Source: Piezodorus guildinii
Lineage: Eukaryota > Arthropoda > Insecta > Hemiptera > Pentatomidae
DNA length: 64,000 bases
Assembly: GCA_023052935.1 (NCBI GenBank)
Contig: CM041298.1
Coordinates: forward strand, 55,869,813-55,933,812
Reading direction: 5' to 3'
The translations under genes and the position numbers were made by a program. This document shows, one piece after another, positions 1 to 10,905 of this stretch. The notes beneath the pieces are model-generated. The model had not been told where the DNA came from and searched no databases. It saw nothing but the letters and a program-made list of their open reading frames with translations. Positions within the stretch are counted from its first letter, which is position 1; every line of letters begins with the position of its first letter.

Positions 1-61
1 TTTCCTCCACAAAATAAATCGACTTAATTTGGTTCTGATATGTGTTTTTGCTAATCTAATA
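1..61 (+). repeat. Flank shared with the SINE1 copy at 22.4-22.7 kb
   Basis: These bases match the reverse complement of about 22693-22755 with roughly seven differences. In both places the shared sequence lies immediately upstream of a SINE1 head, while sequence downstream of the two SINE copies differs. It is therefore either a 5' extension carried by a SINE1 sub-lineage or a duplicated segment. The window edge cuts it off, so its true length is unknown. Confidence 0.75.
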
Positions 62-352
62 GATCACCTGTAGCAGGGTGGCTAGCATAACAGCCTTTAA
101 TGCCAAAGGTCACGGGTTCAAACCCACAAGTGATCCTAGGATTTTTTTATGCTAGTGAAAATCATTGGTTATGTCGTCCTTCGGAGGGGACGTTAAAAGG
201 TGGTCCCGGGCCTGTACGATGTCAGGTACTCGTTAAAGATCCCTATCCTAATAAAACCTGGATAGGCAAAATTTAGGACTCCCGCTGTAGCATCGTCCGA
301 TTAGCCATAGTAGCACAAAGTGACGTTAAATAAACAAACAAACAAACAAAGT
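62..352 (+). mobile_element. SINE1, full length, tRNA-derived head
   Basis: The head contains TAGCAGGGTGGCTAGCATAA, which resembles an A box, and GGTTCAAACCC, a good match to the RNA polymerase III B box. The body has the family landmarks GTCCTTCGGAGGGGACGTTA, GATGTCAGGTACTCGTTAAA and GCATCGTCCGATTAGCCA. It ends in an (AAAC)n tail. The layout is that of a tRNA-derived SINE. It would be transcribed by Pol III and mobilised by a LINE in trans (established for SINEs, inferred here). No clear target-site duplication is visible. Confidence 0.9.
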
Positions 353-354
353 AA

Positions 355-855
355 ACTACACATCTACATTACTATTCTTATGTCCGAAAAAAAAAAAAAT
401 CATCCAAAAAATATATTTTTGCTTTTTATCCTACAGCTGTTTGTCAAATTATTCTATATTTCATCTGCACACATTTTTCATCAATGCTAAAAAGATTAAT
501 TTTTTTTAGTATAAATTTCTTATCTATAAATTTAAAGATACTTTAGAAAAAGAAAATTTTAAACATCGGCATTTAAACCCTGTAAGAATATTTCAATCAG
601 AATGAAACGTAAGTTTTACATCGATATAACAAGTTTAATCATAATCCAGAAAACATTTTTGAGAAAATCGTAAAAAAGACGTATTATGATAAGGGCTCTT
701 CTGGTTCACCGATTTCCTTAAACAGAAGTCGCAGTAAAATTTCCGAAATATACGCTTTAAAAGTAAGATTCTGAGCGGAACTTACGATACAGACTACGTT
801 TTAAGTTTTTACAATGATTTTAAAAATGAAGGTAGGTGAAAATCGAGCGCAACGG
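355..855 (+). mobile_element. Decayed HINE-like fragment
   Basis: Internal landmarks of the HINE-like family are recognisable in order: a stretch like CATCTACATTACTATTCTTA, then ATCGGCATTTAAACCCTGTA, TTTTACATCGATATAACAAG and TTTTTGAGAAAATCGTAAAA. Near 816-850 a reverse-oriented family end appears (AGGTAGGTGAAAATCGAGCG). The fragment therefore joins forward core to reverse end and is heavily diverged. Confidence 0.6.
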
Positions 856-1235
856 ATTTTTTTTATTTAGTTTAATAATATAGTTTTATAGTTTGCGATC
901 AAAGTTTACTAATCAAAAAATATATATATCATAATTATTAGTATAATTATCGAGGAAAAAACACAGGGAAATGCTTACACGGTACGCTTTCACATATTTA
1001 AGGAGATATTTCCCGACTCATGTCGATTATCTACTAAAACCGTACCTCAACTCTCTAAAGAGCCAATTAGTAAGAAATTATAAACCACATGAACGGCCTC
1101 AACATGCTTATGAACGAATAACACTAAAGAGTTAATATACAAAAACAAAACAATACTGGGTTCAGCACACACTAAGCACTCTAAAAGACGGTGGTTACGC
1201 TCAAGGACTTGTTTTTTTATTACTTTGAATTTTAG
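856..1235. other. AT-rich sequence, nothing recognised
   Basis: No open frame of note, no repeat landmark and no RNA gene seen in these 380 bases. Confidence 0.5.
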
Positions 1236-1330
1236 GTACCCATTTCATAGTTTGGTAGAGCCCCCAGGAGGGCCTCACGATCCTTAAGTCAATACGTGGC
1301 GGATAGAACTAAATAAATAATAATCCTACC
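1236..1330 (-). mobile_element. SINE2 fragment, diverged
   Basis: On the minus strand this carries the middle of SINE2. The plus strand reads GGTACCCATTTCATAGTTTG followed by GAGCCCCCAGGAGGGCCTCA, comparable to the GGTACCCACTTTATAGAGGC core in the copy at 16.7 kb. Both ends are missing. Confidence 0.5.
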
Positions 1331-2184
1331 AAGGCAATATATGAAGATTAGCTAAGTGCTCTCAATGTCTAGTCTATATTTGTATAAATACACTTTTTCA
1401 TACAAATTACATATTAAAATATACTCGAAAATAAAATCCGGTGCAGACATTAAATCTGTGCACACACAGAAGGTGCATAAAAAACATTTAACTTTTTTTA
1501 ACTTGCAAATTACGTAATACAAGGAAAACTAATGTTGTTTTAGTGAAGATCAAAAACAAAAAATTAGGTAGTTGCTGAAGATAGAGTAGAATACTTTATT
1601 TGTTTGCAGAAATTAAGAAGTTAAATAAACAGAAACAGAGGTTAAATAAATATGTGAAAATAAAACTTTAAAAAATAAAAAGAGCACACAAAAAAAAAAC
1701 AGCTGACGAGAGGTTACAATGGATTTGCCACTGTAAAAAATCTTTCTGCAATAATAAAATAAGAAATAAATAAAAGCTTCAAATAAATACAAAATGAACA
1801 AAAATGTCAAGCGCGCCCGTCACATTGTAATTAAAGTTAAAATGAAACAAAAGCAAAGCTAACTTTATGTTAGAGTAGATTTCATTTATCCAACAGTAAG
1901 GTCACTAAATGGATATTTAATAATTATGTAACAAAAATATTTGAATGTAAATAATTAAAGTTGTATTGAAACCCTCATGTAAGAATAATTGATAAAACTA
2001 ATAATTGAAGAGTTTTTATGCAAAAATACACAATACAAATACCGGTAAGAAAACAAAAACAAGAATCGTGAAATAATACTAATCGGCAACCCTTTCCCTT
2101 ATAATTAAAATACATGTAATAAAAGAAAACAGCAAGGAATGATAATTAAAAAAAAATTGATGAGCTCAAAACAGAAATAATGCG
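1331..2184. other. AT-rich spacer, nothing recognised
   Basis: A-rich sequence. A 65-codon minus-strand open frame at 1613-1810 is dominated by F, Y, L and I. That is what random AT-rich sequence gives, so it is not called as a gene. The last 16 bases are the SINE1 target duplication described next. Confidence 0.5.
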
Positions 2185-2469
2185 GGTATCACCGGTAGCA
2201 GGGTGGCTAGCGTAACATCTTCCTATGCTAAAGGTCACGGGTTCAAACCCGCTGGTGGTCCTGGGATTTTTTAATGGGATTAAAAAATCCTTAATTATGA
2301 AGTCCTTCGGAGGAGACGTTAAAAGGTGGTCCCGAGCCTGTGCGATGTCAGGTACTCGTTAAAGATCCCTATCCTAATAAAACCTGGATAGGCAAAATTT
2401 AGGACTCCCGCTGTAGCATCGTCCGATTAGCCTCAGTAGCATAAAGTGACGTTAAATAAATCAACAAAC
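2185..2469 (+). mobile_element. SINE1, full length, with 16-bp target duplication
   Basis: A complete SINE1 with A-box-like GTAGCAGGGTGGCTAGCGTA, B box GGTTCAAACCC and all body landmarks. It is flanked by an exact 16-bp direct repeat, AAACAGAAATAATGCG, at 2169-2184 and 2470-2485. This is the clearest evidence in the window that SINE1 moves by target-primed retrotransposition. The perfect duplication suggests a relatively young insertion. Confidence 0.95.
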
Positions 2470-2485
2470 AAACAGAAATAATGCG

Positions 2486-3484
2486 TAAAGATCACTGCAT
2501 ATAAACGTAATAAGTAATAACCTAGGGTAAGATTGAAATATGTTTTAAGGTATAATTATTACAATCGTATGTGTGCCTTATTATTTGTGTGATATGAGTG
2601 GGACGTTTTACCAATGTAAAATCTAACACAAGTTAATTATTCCGTAGAAAAAAAATTGATAGTTCCTGAATTAACAATAATTCATATTCCTTACTTATAG
2701 TTCTAACTCTATTGAATATAAATCTTAAAATATAGCTGTTGTTATTTTACCTTCCTTTCCTTTCCTCTTTTCTAATTATAGCTCATCAAATAAGTTGCAG
2801 GGAAGGCATGAATGGACGTTTAGAACAAAAAATAGTTACAGGATGGCATACTCGAGACAATCACAAACTAGTTTCAAGAGGACTACCTTATAGTAACTAT
2901 CCAATACGGTAATCTTCGGGATAACAGGTTCCGAGGAAGGAAGTTACACAAGAACAAGAAGGTTAAACAACACAGGTCGGAACAAAAAGTACAATCAAGG
3001 AAGTGGAGCTCGGGGTTCCTCGGGACGAAGATGGAAACTGGACAAGTGAAGAAGGATTGTGACGTTGTAACTGATATACAAGACTTATATCTCTGCTCGT
3101 GTTACATACTAAGTCCATAACTTGTACGCGTATAAATGCGGGTTAAAATCTGGAAGGATGAGTCCAAAATTCAGGGCTCCTACTAGAACATCGTTCGAAA
3201 AAAAAAAAATCTATATTACGTCTGGACGTAATATTGCTGAATGAAAATAAAGCGGAAAATCATGATAATTTTTTTTAATGGAATATTCAGGCTTTTTGGA
3301 CCTTACTGGAATTTTCTTGGTACAGCCTTTACCTGCCCTTCGCTTCTAAATGTGTTGAGGTCTACCATAAATCGTCTATGTCATGCTATAGATTGATTTC
3401 AAAAGTTTAAATATCCTGTTCGGTATTCCGATTTGGTTTGATCGAAATTGTATTTTATTTTTGTCTCATTTTAATTTCCCTTTC
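2486..3484. other. Unassigned spacer with a purine-rich stretch and a SINE1 scrap
   Basis: About 2770-3080 is purine-rich and less AT-rich than its surroundings, but no convincing reading frame was seen. At about 3152-3200, GTCCAAAATTCAGGGCTCCT and AGAACATCGTTCGA resemble the 3' part of SINE1 and are probably a diverged scrap. The rest holds nothing I recognise. Confidence 0.45.
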
Positions 3485-3620
3485 TCGAAGTTCTACCAAT
3501 AAGTAGTTTCTTCACAAGCCTTTCACGCTCCTTATTATAATTCAAGACTTTTACTTATTGTATTTATGTTAATATACAGTTGTAAAATTCAAAAAAATAT
3601 AATAAAAAATAAAAAAATTT
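3485..3620 (+). mobile_element. Jockey-1 LINE 3' UTR fragment
   Basis: The sequence matches the 3' untranslated tail of the reverse Jockey-1 copy at 24.34-24.48 kb. Shared parts include GTTTCTTCACAAGCCTTTCA and a TTGTATTTATGTT...ACAGTTGTAAAA segment before an A-rich end. Only the tail survives. Confidence 0.65.
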
Positions 3621-4250
3621 CCATTTCCTTAAGCATTTGCCTATACATGACTGCCTACGATCGCTGAGTCAAATATTAAGGATTTTATTAAAACGATACA
3701 TCATTGAAGCAGAGGTAAAACTTTTCGTAGCCATTTTTAGCCTCACTTCTATGTCGACCATCAGAAGTGTGTTGGATCTGTTGATTGGCTGTGATAGTTT
3801 CAACTCCTGGTTTAGATCTCTTTCGTTTGATGATTTCTTCAAGATCTGTATTTTATGTCTCTGGGGTATGGAATGGATTGTTATTCCGAATCTTTTTATA
3901 TCAATTAATTAATGATTTTATTATTATTATTTTGCAGTTATTTGGACAGCTATAGTTCTTATTTTTCTTGTATGTTATTCTTAAAGTACCTTGTCCCAGA
4001 ATAAAGTTTTTTTTCTCATTCATGCATATAAAAACATACGTTACATTAGTAAAATATTTGCTATTCTGATATTTCGTTCAAGCTGAACCTCTGGCGTATT
4101 TCGGGTACGGCTTCCGACCATTTTGCTAACTGATTACTGGGCATAATCATCCAAACTATCACTGTTCATCATTACGATACTATACGTGCAATAAACGAAG
4201 ACAAATAGTAATGATATGTGATATGTTTGTACAGCTGTAATAAATGAACG
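3621..4250. other. Unassigned; weak open frames on both strands
   Basis: A 91-codon plus-strand frame at 3637-3912 overlaps a longer hydrophilic stretch on the minus strand with one or two stops (EEIIKRKRSKPGVE and nearby residues). The minus reading looks more protein-like and may be a decayed transposon ORF. I do not recognise a family, and no start or splice signals were evident. Confidence 0.3.
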
Positions 4251-4259
4251 GAAATAAAG

Positions 4260-4560
4260 ACAGAAGGTGGGTGTTTAATGTGCAAGGGGCGACCTGGTTG
4301 CGAGCGGACACACGCTCCGCGAGACCCACTTCCTCTCTCGATAGCTTTTTATGTTGAACCTCGCTAATGGTTCTTCCGAGCCTTTTTCATTCATTTTTTT
4401 CTCTTCTCCTTTATCTAGCACTCGCCCAGTTGCAATACAAAGCCTCAACATGGAGTATCGATGTCATTCATGCTTTGATATGATCCGTTATTCCTTTCAG
4501 GGCGGTTTTTTCATTCAATCAGGGCTAGGCATGGTTGTAGTTGTGATCGATTAGAATAAA
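4260..4560. other. GC-richer patch with overlapping open frames
   Basis: This patch is visibly richer in G+C and CpG than its surroundings, for example GAGCGGACACACGCTCCGCG at about 4302. The plus strand has a 67-codon frame (4351-4554). The minus strand has a frame of about 60 codons ending near 4280, with a charged segment (TGRVLDKGEEKKMNEKGSEE). Either could be an old coding exon or a transposon ORF. No family was recognised and no function is assigned. Confidence 0.35.
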
Positions 4561-5221
4561 TCGCATTCGGTTGCATGCATATGCTATTGTAAGAAAAATA
4601 AATTATGAGTAGGTATGTAGGTAACCAAGAAATGACGACGCACTTAACAAGAAGAGGCAATTTATCAAAAATCAAAAGAGAGAGGGGAAATGCATTTCAT
4701 ATTCGTATCAAAACCCCGAACACATATTCGGTTGTTCCGATAGTTATTGAATAAGACATTTGTATAAACTGTGGTAACATTATTAATAATCATAATAGGA
4801 ACATAATATCCTTAAGAATATAAAATAATGTAGCTTTATCATAAAAATATCTTGGAATGGAGTGCCCTGGCTTTAGAATTTGGAGGACACTTGTATGAAG
4901 GGATAGTATATTATTAATTTAATTCAGTAGATTGGATGGAGGAAGGTGGCAGAAATCAAATGAATTGAAAGGTATTGGGGAACATATTGTATCATTTAGT
5001 ATCCATAATATCTAAGTACTTCTTGTAGATAAGCTGTTTGATCCTGGGCCCAGGTAAGGACCAGGTGTCTTGGGCAAAAGCCCCTGAAGGCTCCCGGAAG
5101 TAAGGGGAGCGGCATTCTTTGTAATAGGAAAATAATAATATTAATAATTGACAATAACTGTATTCTACTGAATTGATGAGTCGATCTCATCAGTCAACAG
5201 ATAATGTCGTCCAGCAACCAG
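4561..5221. other. Unassigned spacer
   Basis: A 64-codon minus-strand frame at 4996-5190 overlaps a modest GC-rich patch (CCTGAAGGCTCCCGGAAGTA). No family resemblance was seen and no repeat landmark is present. Confidence 0.4.
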
Positions 5222-5955
5222 ATATCACTTTTTATATCTTTATCAATAACAATCAGTTAGTTTTATCGGCATTTCATCACTTTCCATTAACCTTTAAAAT
5301 TCCGTACATTGGATAATATTTTTTCTAAAATCTTTAGCTATCCAACGGTATACTATACATCTATATTGCTATTCATGTGTTCAAAAACACAAAAATTGCA
5401 TACAAAAATATGTTTGCACTTTTCCCCTTTAGTTGTTTATAAAATTCGCTCACCTTGCATATTTACCCGTTATTTATTAATGCTAATAAGATGGCGTTCC
5501 AAATGTTTTGAAATATATAAAATTAAAGGTACTTTGGAGGAAGATATTTTAAAATATCGGCATTTATGCCTAGTCAGACTATTTCAATCACAACGAAACA
5601 TACATTATATAAAAGCTCATCAAATTTTACATCGATATATAAAGTTTAATAAATTTTTTTTGAGAAAATCGTAAAAAGGTGCCAAATGCATGGTATAAAG
5701 TGGCTCGTCTGGTTAGCTAATTATCATGAAAAAGATTCTTTAACATCTCGGGCGTATAGTTGTCTTAAATACGAAATTTCAGTTTCATAGCACTTTTAGT
5801 TTTCGCACGGGAGTTACCACACACATACCTTTTTGCAGGACTTGGTTATTTGGACTCAGGGGACACTACAACGTGTATTTCCGTCGCGATACTTATGTAC
5901 GATCGCAATACTTTCTCTTACTATATATTTCATATATAGGTAAGTGAAATTAAAA
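5222..5955 (+). mobile_element. HINE-like element, 5'-truncated
   Basis: Forward copy missing about 150 bases at the 5' end. Landmarks in order are AACAATCAGTTAGTTTTATC, CCAACGGTATACTATACATC, TATCGGCATTTATGCCTAGT, a short CACACA tract at about 5819, GACTTGGTTATTTGGACTCA, and the 3' end with a TATATATTTCATATATA hairpin followed by GGTAAGTGAAAT. Non-coding; the 121-codon open frame inside it (5309-5674) translates repeat sequence. Confidence 0.85.
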
Positions 5956-6566
5956 ACGCTACAAACCTATTTTAAAACCCAATACTAATAAAACAATAAT
6001 TACAAGTTCGCGTATTTGTGGCGGAGGGCTTACACTCGGCATTAATCCCTGCCCCAACACCGCCCAACAACACATAAGTTGCTTGCTTGCTACACCTAAA
6101 CTATCTCTTCCGTCATAATTTTTGAATTGTCAGTGCTACTAATTAATAACGGTATTGTTGAACGTGACAGTTACATTATAATCTTATCCGCAGGCATGCC
6201 CCTTTCCATATCATATCGTAATGGATTAGACACCAGTAGCAAGAAGGCAATAAGCTGATAGCCTTCCTTGCCAATCAATCCCATCCAGGGCAATCAATTC
6301 AAGAAAACAATAGCCACGGTCTTGAAGAGAGTAGGTCATGAGAGGTAGTTCAATCAGATATGAAAGGTGAGCTGTGAACAGGAGCCCCCAGACCGCAGAA
6401 TGACTCCGATGATGAACGGTGCTAAAGGCCAATGGAACGAGGGGAAGCTGCACCATCACTTTACGACATGATCGTGGCCAGTTCATCGTCTGCTTTCTTC
6501 TTCAATGTAGAATAAAAGACTTCTAGGAGCGTTGAAGATTACATTACAACAGGAAGAAAAAAAACT
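5956..6566. other. Spacer with an unexplained GC-richer open frame
   Basis: Around 6190-6500 the base composition becomes balanced, and the minus strand is open for 86 codons (6226-6486) with no stops and no low-complexity bias (for example QLPLVPLAFSTVHHRSHSAV). No domain is recognised. It could be a fragment of a transposon ORF or of a retrocopied gene. The remaining bases show nothing. Confidence 0.35.
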
Positions 6567-7041
6567 AAACTAGCAATCACCTCAAATAGATTCCCTGACT
6601 TTTCTATACTGTAAGAATACTTTTACCTGGCCAAATCCCGGTGAAAATCGACAAAACAAAGAATAATTATCATTAATATGGTATACTATATTAAAAATAT
6701 ATATAATGACTAATTATTTAATACGAAAATATTCAACTATATCTACCCGACACAAGCTTAAATTGTAGTTGTTTGACTTAGCAATGAATTATGATGAAAT
6801 TGGATACTGCTGTTAGTAATAATCAATATTCACAAATCTGACTACAAATTTATTTTAAAACTCGCTGTATGATATTTGCAACATCACAAGAAGTAGGCAT
6901 ATTGGAACTTTTGTCTGAGTGAAGAAGAAACGATGTTATCTACGGACCATTTGCCCTGACCAAAGTACTAATTTCCTGACTTTTTCATATGTTTTTAAAA
7001 TCCCTGACTTTTCCCGATTTTCCCTGTTGCTAGACACCCTG
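6567..7041 (+). mobile_element. hAT-like MITE, copy 1
   Basis: Shares most of its length with 12388-12801, including GATTCCCTGACTTTT at the left and TTTTCCCTGTTGCTAGACACCCTG at the right in matching pieces. The right terminus in reverse complement is CAGGGTGTCTAGCAACAGGG, typical of hAT-type ends. The left terminal bases are lost. It carries about 60 internal bases that are absent from the other copy. No coding capacity, so it is non-autonomous. Confidence 0.75.
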
Positions 7042-7837
7042 AAACTCTTTCATAGAGGCTACCTCTATAGTTAAGTCACTCTAAACTGAAGTAAATAGGA
7101 AAAGAAAACAGGTAAGTCTACCATATAATGGCGTAGTATTGGAAATGTGAAAGGGTAAATAGTCTGGGAAGTAATTCCTTGTAGACGCCAAGAAAACCAT
7201 GTTTTTGGATTAAGGATTCAGAAATCAAACATCCCAAAATACGGAAAACTATAGATAAAAAAGATGGTTTATTATTTCCAAACAACTATATTAGGGTATA
7301 ACTGTTTATATAGCTATCTACAGGCAATTAACTAATATGCAAAGTAATAAATAATCCAAATGAAAGTAATCCATCACTACTGCTAATTATACTATATTTC
7401 TTATCCGATTCCAATGATTCTATTTTTCTAATGATAAGGAATTAAATTATCTATTATTTATTAATTAAGAAATGGTTATTAATGCGTACGGCAGACAAAA
7501 GGTTTATTTAATATTCTCTGTTCGGGTTCAACGTATTTAGTCTTTAGGATCGAAGAGCGGAAGGAAGAGGTGACGAATTAGTGACCTGCCCATGGAGGCA
7601 AGAAACACGCTAGGTCAATACCAACATGTTCGTTTGTTTATTCAGTTTACATCAATTTATGGTACTGTGGCTATTTGGAAAATGCTACAGTGGGATTACA
7701 AAATTATTATATAATCGCCGAATATGATGATACCGCACAGTAACAAACTAAAAAAAATCAGAAACAATGTTATATACATAGTATAAACTGTATTCTCTAC
7801 TTTCTAAAAAAATCTAATTCATTCCACTATTATTAGA
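7042..7837. other. AT-rich spacer, nothing recognised
   Basis: No repeat landmark, RNA gene or credible frame seen. A short less AT-rich patch lies near 7540-7620. Confidence 0.5.
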
Positions 7838-8225
7838 CCTATTTGGACATGTGTGATTGTAATTTGAAGCTCTACTAAACCATTAAAGGCATATAATACA
7901 TACAATCCCAAATCCTGAATGCCACTTATTTTGTGACAAATCAAATCATCCAAACTGACCTTAACATCCTATTATTCGCAAATCTAGTCCGAAATAAATT
8001 TACATTTTGTCATTCCAAACTCTCTGCCCCCACAAACCCTCTTGTCCGCAAACTATTTTCCTTAAATATTACTCATGACCCTATAAAGCGATTGAAAAGA
8101 AGTCGGCTTCGGGCTCAAATAATTTTAAATAGTTATTGAAGTGCTATGAATGGGTTTTTCTTATAGCTAAACATTTACTTGTTGTATTTGTTTGATACAG
8201 TTGTAAATTACAATCAATAAACAAA
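7838..8225 (+). mobile_element. Jockey-1 LINE, 3' end, decayed
   Basis: The translation follows the C-terminal part of a Jockey-clade reverse transcriptase ORF: IRPIWTC, then CLIL-like ATKPFK..., PTNPLVRKLF, and a final basic block around KRLKRSRLRAQ. The same order is seen in the better-preserved copies at 54.1 and 60.5 kb. Frameshifts and stops are present. The 3' UTR ends with TTGTATTTGTTTGATACAGT and an A-rich tail. Jockey elements copy themselves by target-primed reverse transcription and are often 5'-truncated, as here. Confidence 0.75.
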
Positions 8226-8965
8226 TTTTTAAAAATGCTGATACTCAACCTGCAGACTTAAACAAAAGAATAATCCATCAATATTAAGCATCGCGTACAT
8301 ATCAAAAGATTAAAAATAAAATTAACATCAGCTCATTAAAAGATCTCGCGGTTCCTTTGTTTAAGTATATAAGGAAGAAATGACACCGTGAACTGGATCC
8401 TGTCTCCTCCCGCGAAAGTGAATTCAATTGCTAAAAAGGAGACGGGGAAGAATTGAATGGTTTCCAAGTGATAAACTATGAATCTTAAAATGTTACGAAC
8501 AGTATCCAACATAGATAATCCATCCCGGAGGACCATAAAAAAGATAGCGGACATGCATGCCCCGGTCCAATCAGTAGACTTTTTCCATACTACGGTATCG
8601 GGTGCCCTCCTTGGGGACATGGATAACGGGTTCTACGTGTAGCTGCTCCTTAGATTGCCTTAGTCCCAGCACAAAGAATATCGAACCTTAAAAGTCATCT
8701 TTTGCCATAAAAAGGTCAACACGAGTCCCGATTCTACTTGTACCTAAAAAAAAAAATTTGACACAGATACAGGAACGTGACAGTAAGCCATTGCAATGTA
8801 AACCTAAACTATTTCTTACAACACAAATTTTAATCAAACGAAGTAAAATCCTTCATAAAGCATTACCTATCAATAAATTAATTAGGTTAAGGAAATCAAT
8901 TAAGGTAATCTTGAAAAAAAAAAAAAAAAATGACTTTTAAGATGGCTTAAAACCAAAGAGTAGGA
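8226..8965. other. Unassigned, with a 94-codon minus-strand frame
   Basis: A minus-strand frame at 8336-8620 begins MSPRRAPDTVVWKKSTDW and is not low-complexity. The region is less AT-rich than its flanks (CCCGGTCCAATCAGTAGACT). I do not recognise a protein family. It may be a transposon ORF relic. The rest is A-rich spacer with an A17 run near 8914. Confidence 0.35.
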
Positions 8966-9260
8966 GAGAGGCGTGGTCTAGTGGATAAAGTTCTATTCTA
9001 CTGTTCTCAGCCTGGATGGAATCCCGAGTGTGGCAGAATATTATTTATTTACTTTTATTTCAGCCTTGGGTGACCCAGAGACCATCCTGGGCCACACCCA
9101 CCCTTAATAATATAGGTACCAAAAATAGGGAAAAACCTGGCGGCTTATTGGCTTTATCATCTTATTGCCGCCTAGAAATAGTACGAATCTCGACATGTAC
9201 TGAGCCAAAGAACCTTTACTGGTTGTAGAGGTACAGTTTTTTTTTTTTTTCTTGTTTTTT
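8966..9260 (+). mobile_element. SINE2 with T-rich 3' end
   Basis: The head GAGGCGTGGTCTAGTGGATA is tRNA-like, and a weak B-box equivalent follows (GATGGAATCCC). The body has CAGCCTTGGGTGACCCAGAG, AAAACCTGGCGGCTTATTGG and GGTTGTAGAGGTACAG. It ends in a long run of T rather than A. A 70-codon open frame at 9016-9228 is SINE sequence, not a gene. Confidence 0.8.
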
Positions 9261-10017
9261 TTACTATAACCAAAACGTATTAATTAGGAGATTTTCTTAA
9301 ATAAAAGTAAAGGAATGCATTAATAAAACAAATTGACCTAAAAATACTGGTTTCAACAGACTATCCCGCTTAGTTTCGAGAAATCTAGATCTTCAACACA
9401 CCAAGTGATACACATCATTAAGAATATCTTTTAACAAGCAAGGTAATTTTCTCACAAAAAATAAAAAAGGAATCGCTATGCCTCAATAAATGACTTAAGT
9501 CACAAAGGACAGTCATTATTCCTAAAATTAGCTAATGTCTTGAGCATACTCCAATAACTGTTCAGGTTAACCCCCAGCTTACAGGATGTGTCGAAACTCT
9601 ACATCATTTTTAAATGGTGGGCCTTTCCGGTCATCGTGACCATTCTTTCTTTCAGCTCTGGAAGCCCACAGGTAATAAGTCATCGCTTAACAATCAGGAT
9701 GTGAAACTCAACCGACTTACTTCCAATGGACTGGAAGTTCTCAAGTTTAAATTGTAATAACTTTTATGGTATTGCAAAATCAATATTTTGTATTTCACTT
9801 TCCTGATGAATAATTAATAAAAAAAGACATGATTTTGATTCTACTGGGGTCCTATATAGTAACGCTTAAAAAGCAAAGTAGGCTTATGGGATGAGTAAAT
9901 CATATGACAAACCGTTTTCATATTCCACTGAATTAATAAGTCCAATATGTAACAATGTTACGTGTATTCATATCAATATGATGAATAATCTAAAAGCAAC
10001 CACTTATAACAACTTAA
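9261..10017. other. AT-rich spacer, nothing recognised
   Basis: No landmark of the local repeat families and no credible coding frame. A short mixed-composition patch lies at about 9560-9740. Confidence 0.5.
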
Positions 10018-10905
10018 AAAAAACACACTACTTTAACTTACCTCTGTTTTTAAAATCGATTAAAGAATTTTCAAATACAGTAAGAGATCAAAATGAGTGA
10101 AACCATTACAGAATTAGTTAAATGGAATTTCTATAGAAACATGTGTTTTATTAAAAAATCGATTATATTATTATCTAAAACAGTCACTTAGTTTTATGTT
10201 CATTTCATCACTCTCTATTAACTTTTAAAAGCTTGTGTATGAGATAATATTTTTTCTAAAATCTTTAGCTTTCCAACGGTATATCATACATGTATATTAC
10301 TGCTCTTAAGTTCAAAAACGAAAAATTGCATTAAAAAAAATTTTTTTCTATTTTCTCCTTTAGTTGGGTATCGAATTTATTCAATTTATATATTTACCTG
10401 TTTTTCATCAGCGTTAACAAGATAATATAGTTTTTTTTTTTTTTAATCTACAAAATTAAAGATACTTTAGGGGAAGAAAATTTAAAATATCGGCATTTAA
10501 GCCCTGTCAGACCACTTTAATCCGAATGAAACCTAAATGATATTAAAGCTCATTAAATGTTACATCGATATAGCGAGTTTAATCAAAATCTTCGGAACCA
10601 TTTTCGAGAAAATCGAAAAAGATGCAAAATGCATAGAATAAAGTGGCTCTTCTGGTAAGCTCATTTTGATGAAAAAGGTTTTGTATCATCTCGGGCGTAT
10701 ATTTGTCTTAAATATGAAATTTCAGTTTCATAGGACTTACCGTTTCCGCCCGGGAGTTACCACACACACACAGACCTTTTTGCGGGACTTGGTTATTTGG
10801 GCTCGGGGGACCCTATAAAACGTGTATTTCCGTTGAAAACTGGAATTCGAAAATTTTCACGATCGCAATACTTCCTCTTACTATACATAGTAAGTGAAAG
10901 TAAAA
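10018..10905 (+). mobile_element. HINE-like element, nearly full length
   Basis: Forward copy beginning in the degraded 5' end (AACACACTACTTTAACTTAC) and running through all internal landmarks: TCCAACGGTATATCATACAT, ATCGGCATTTAAGCCCTGTC, CGCCCGGGAGTTACCACACA and GATCGCAATACTTCCTCTTA. The 3' hairpin is TTACTATACATAGTAA followed by GTGAAAGTAAAAA. The CA tract is short, about five repeats. Confidence 0.9.

Noticed and set aside
62..140. Possible functional tRNA gene
   Set aside because: The A- and B-box-like sequences belong to a SINE head present in many copies. No cloverleaf with matched acceptor stem was found.
5309..5674. 121-codon plus-strand frame
   Set aside because: It lies wholly within a HINE-like copy. 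Other copies of the same stretch contain stops, so there is no coding constraint.
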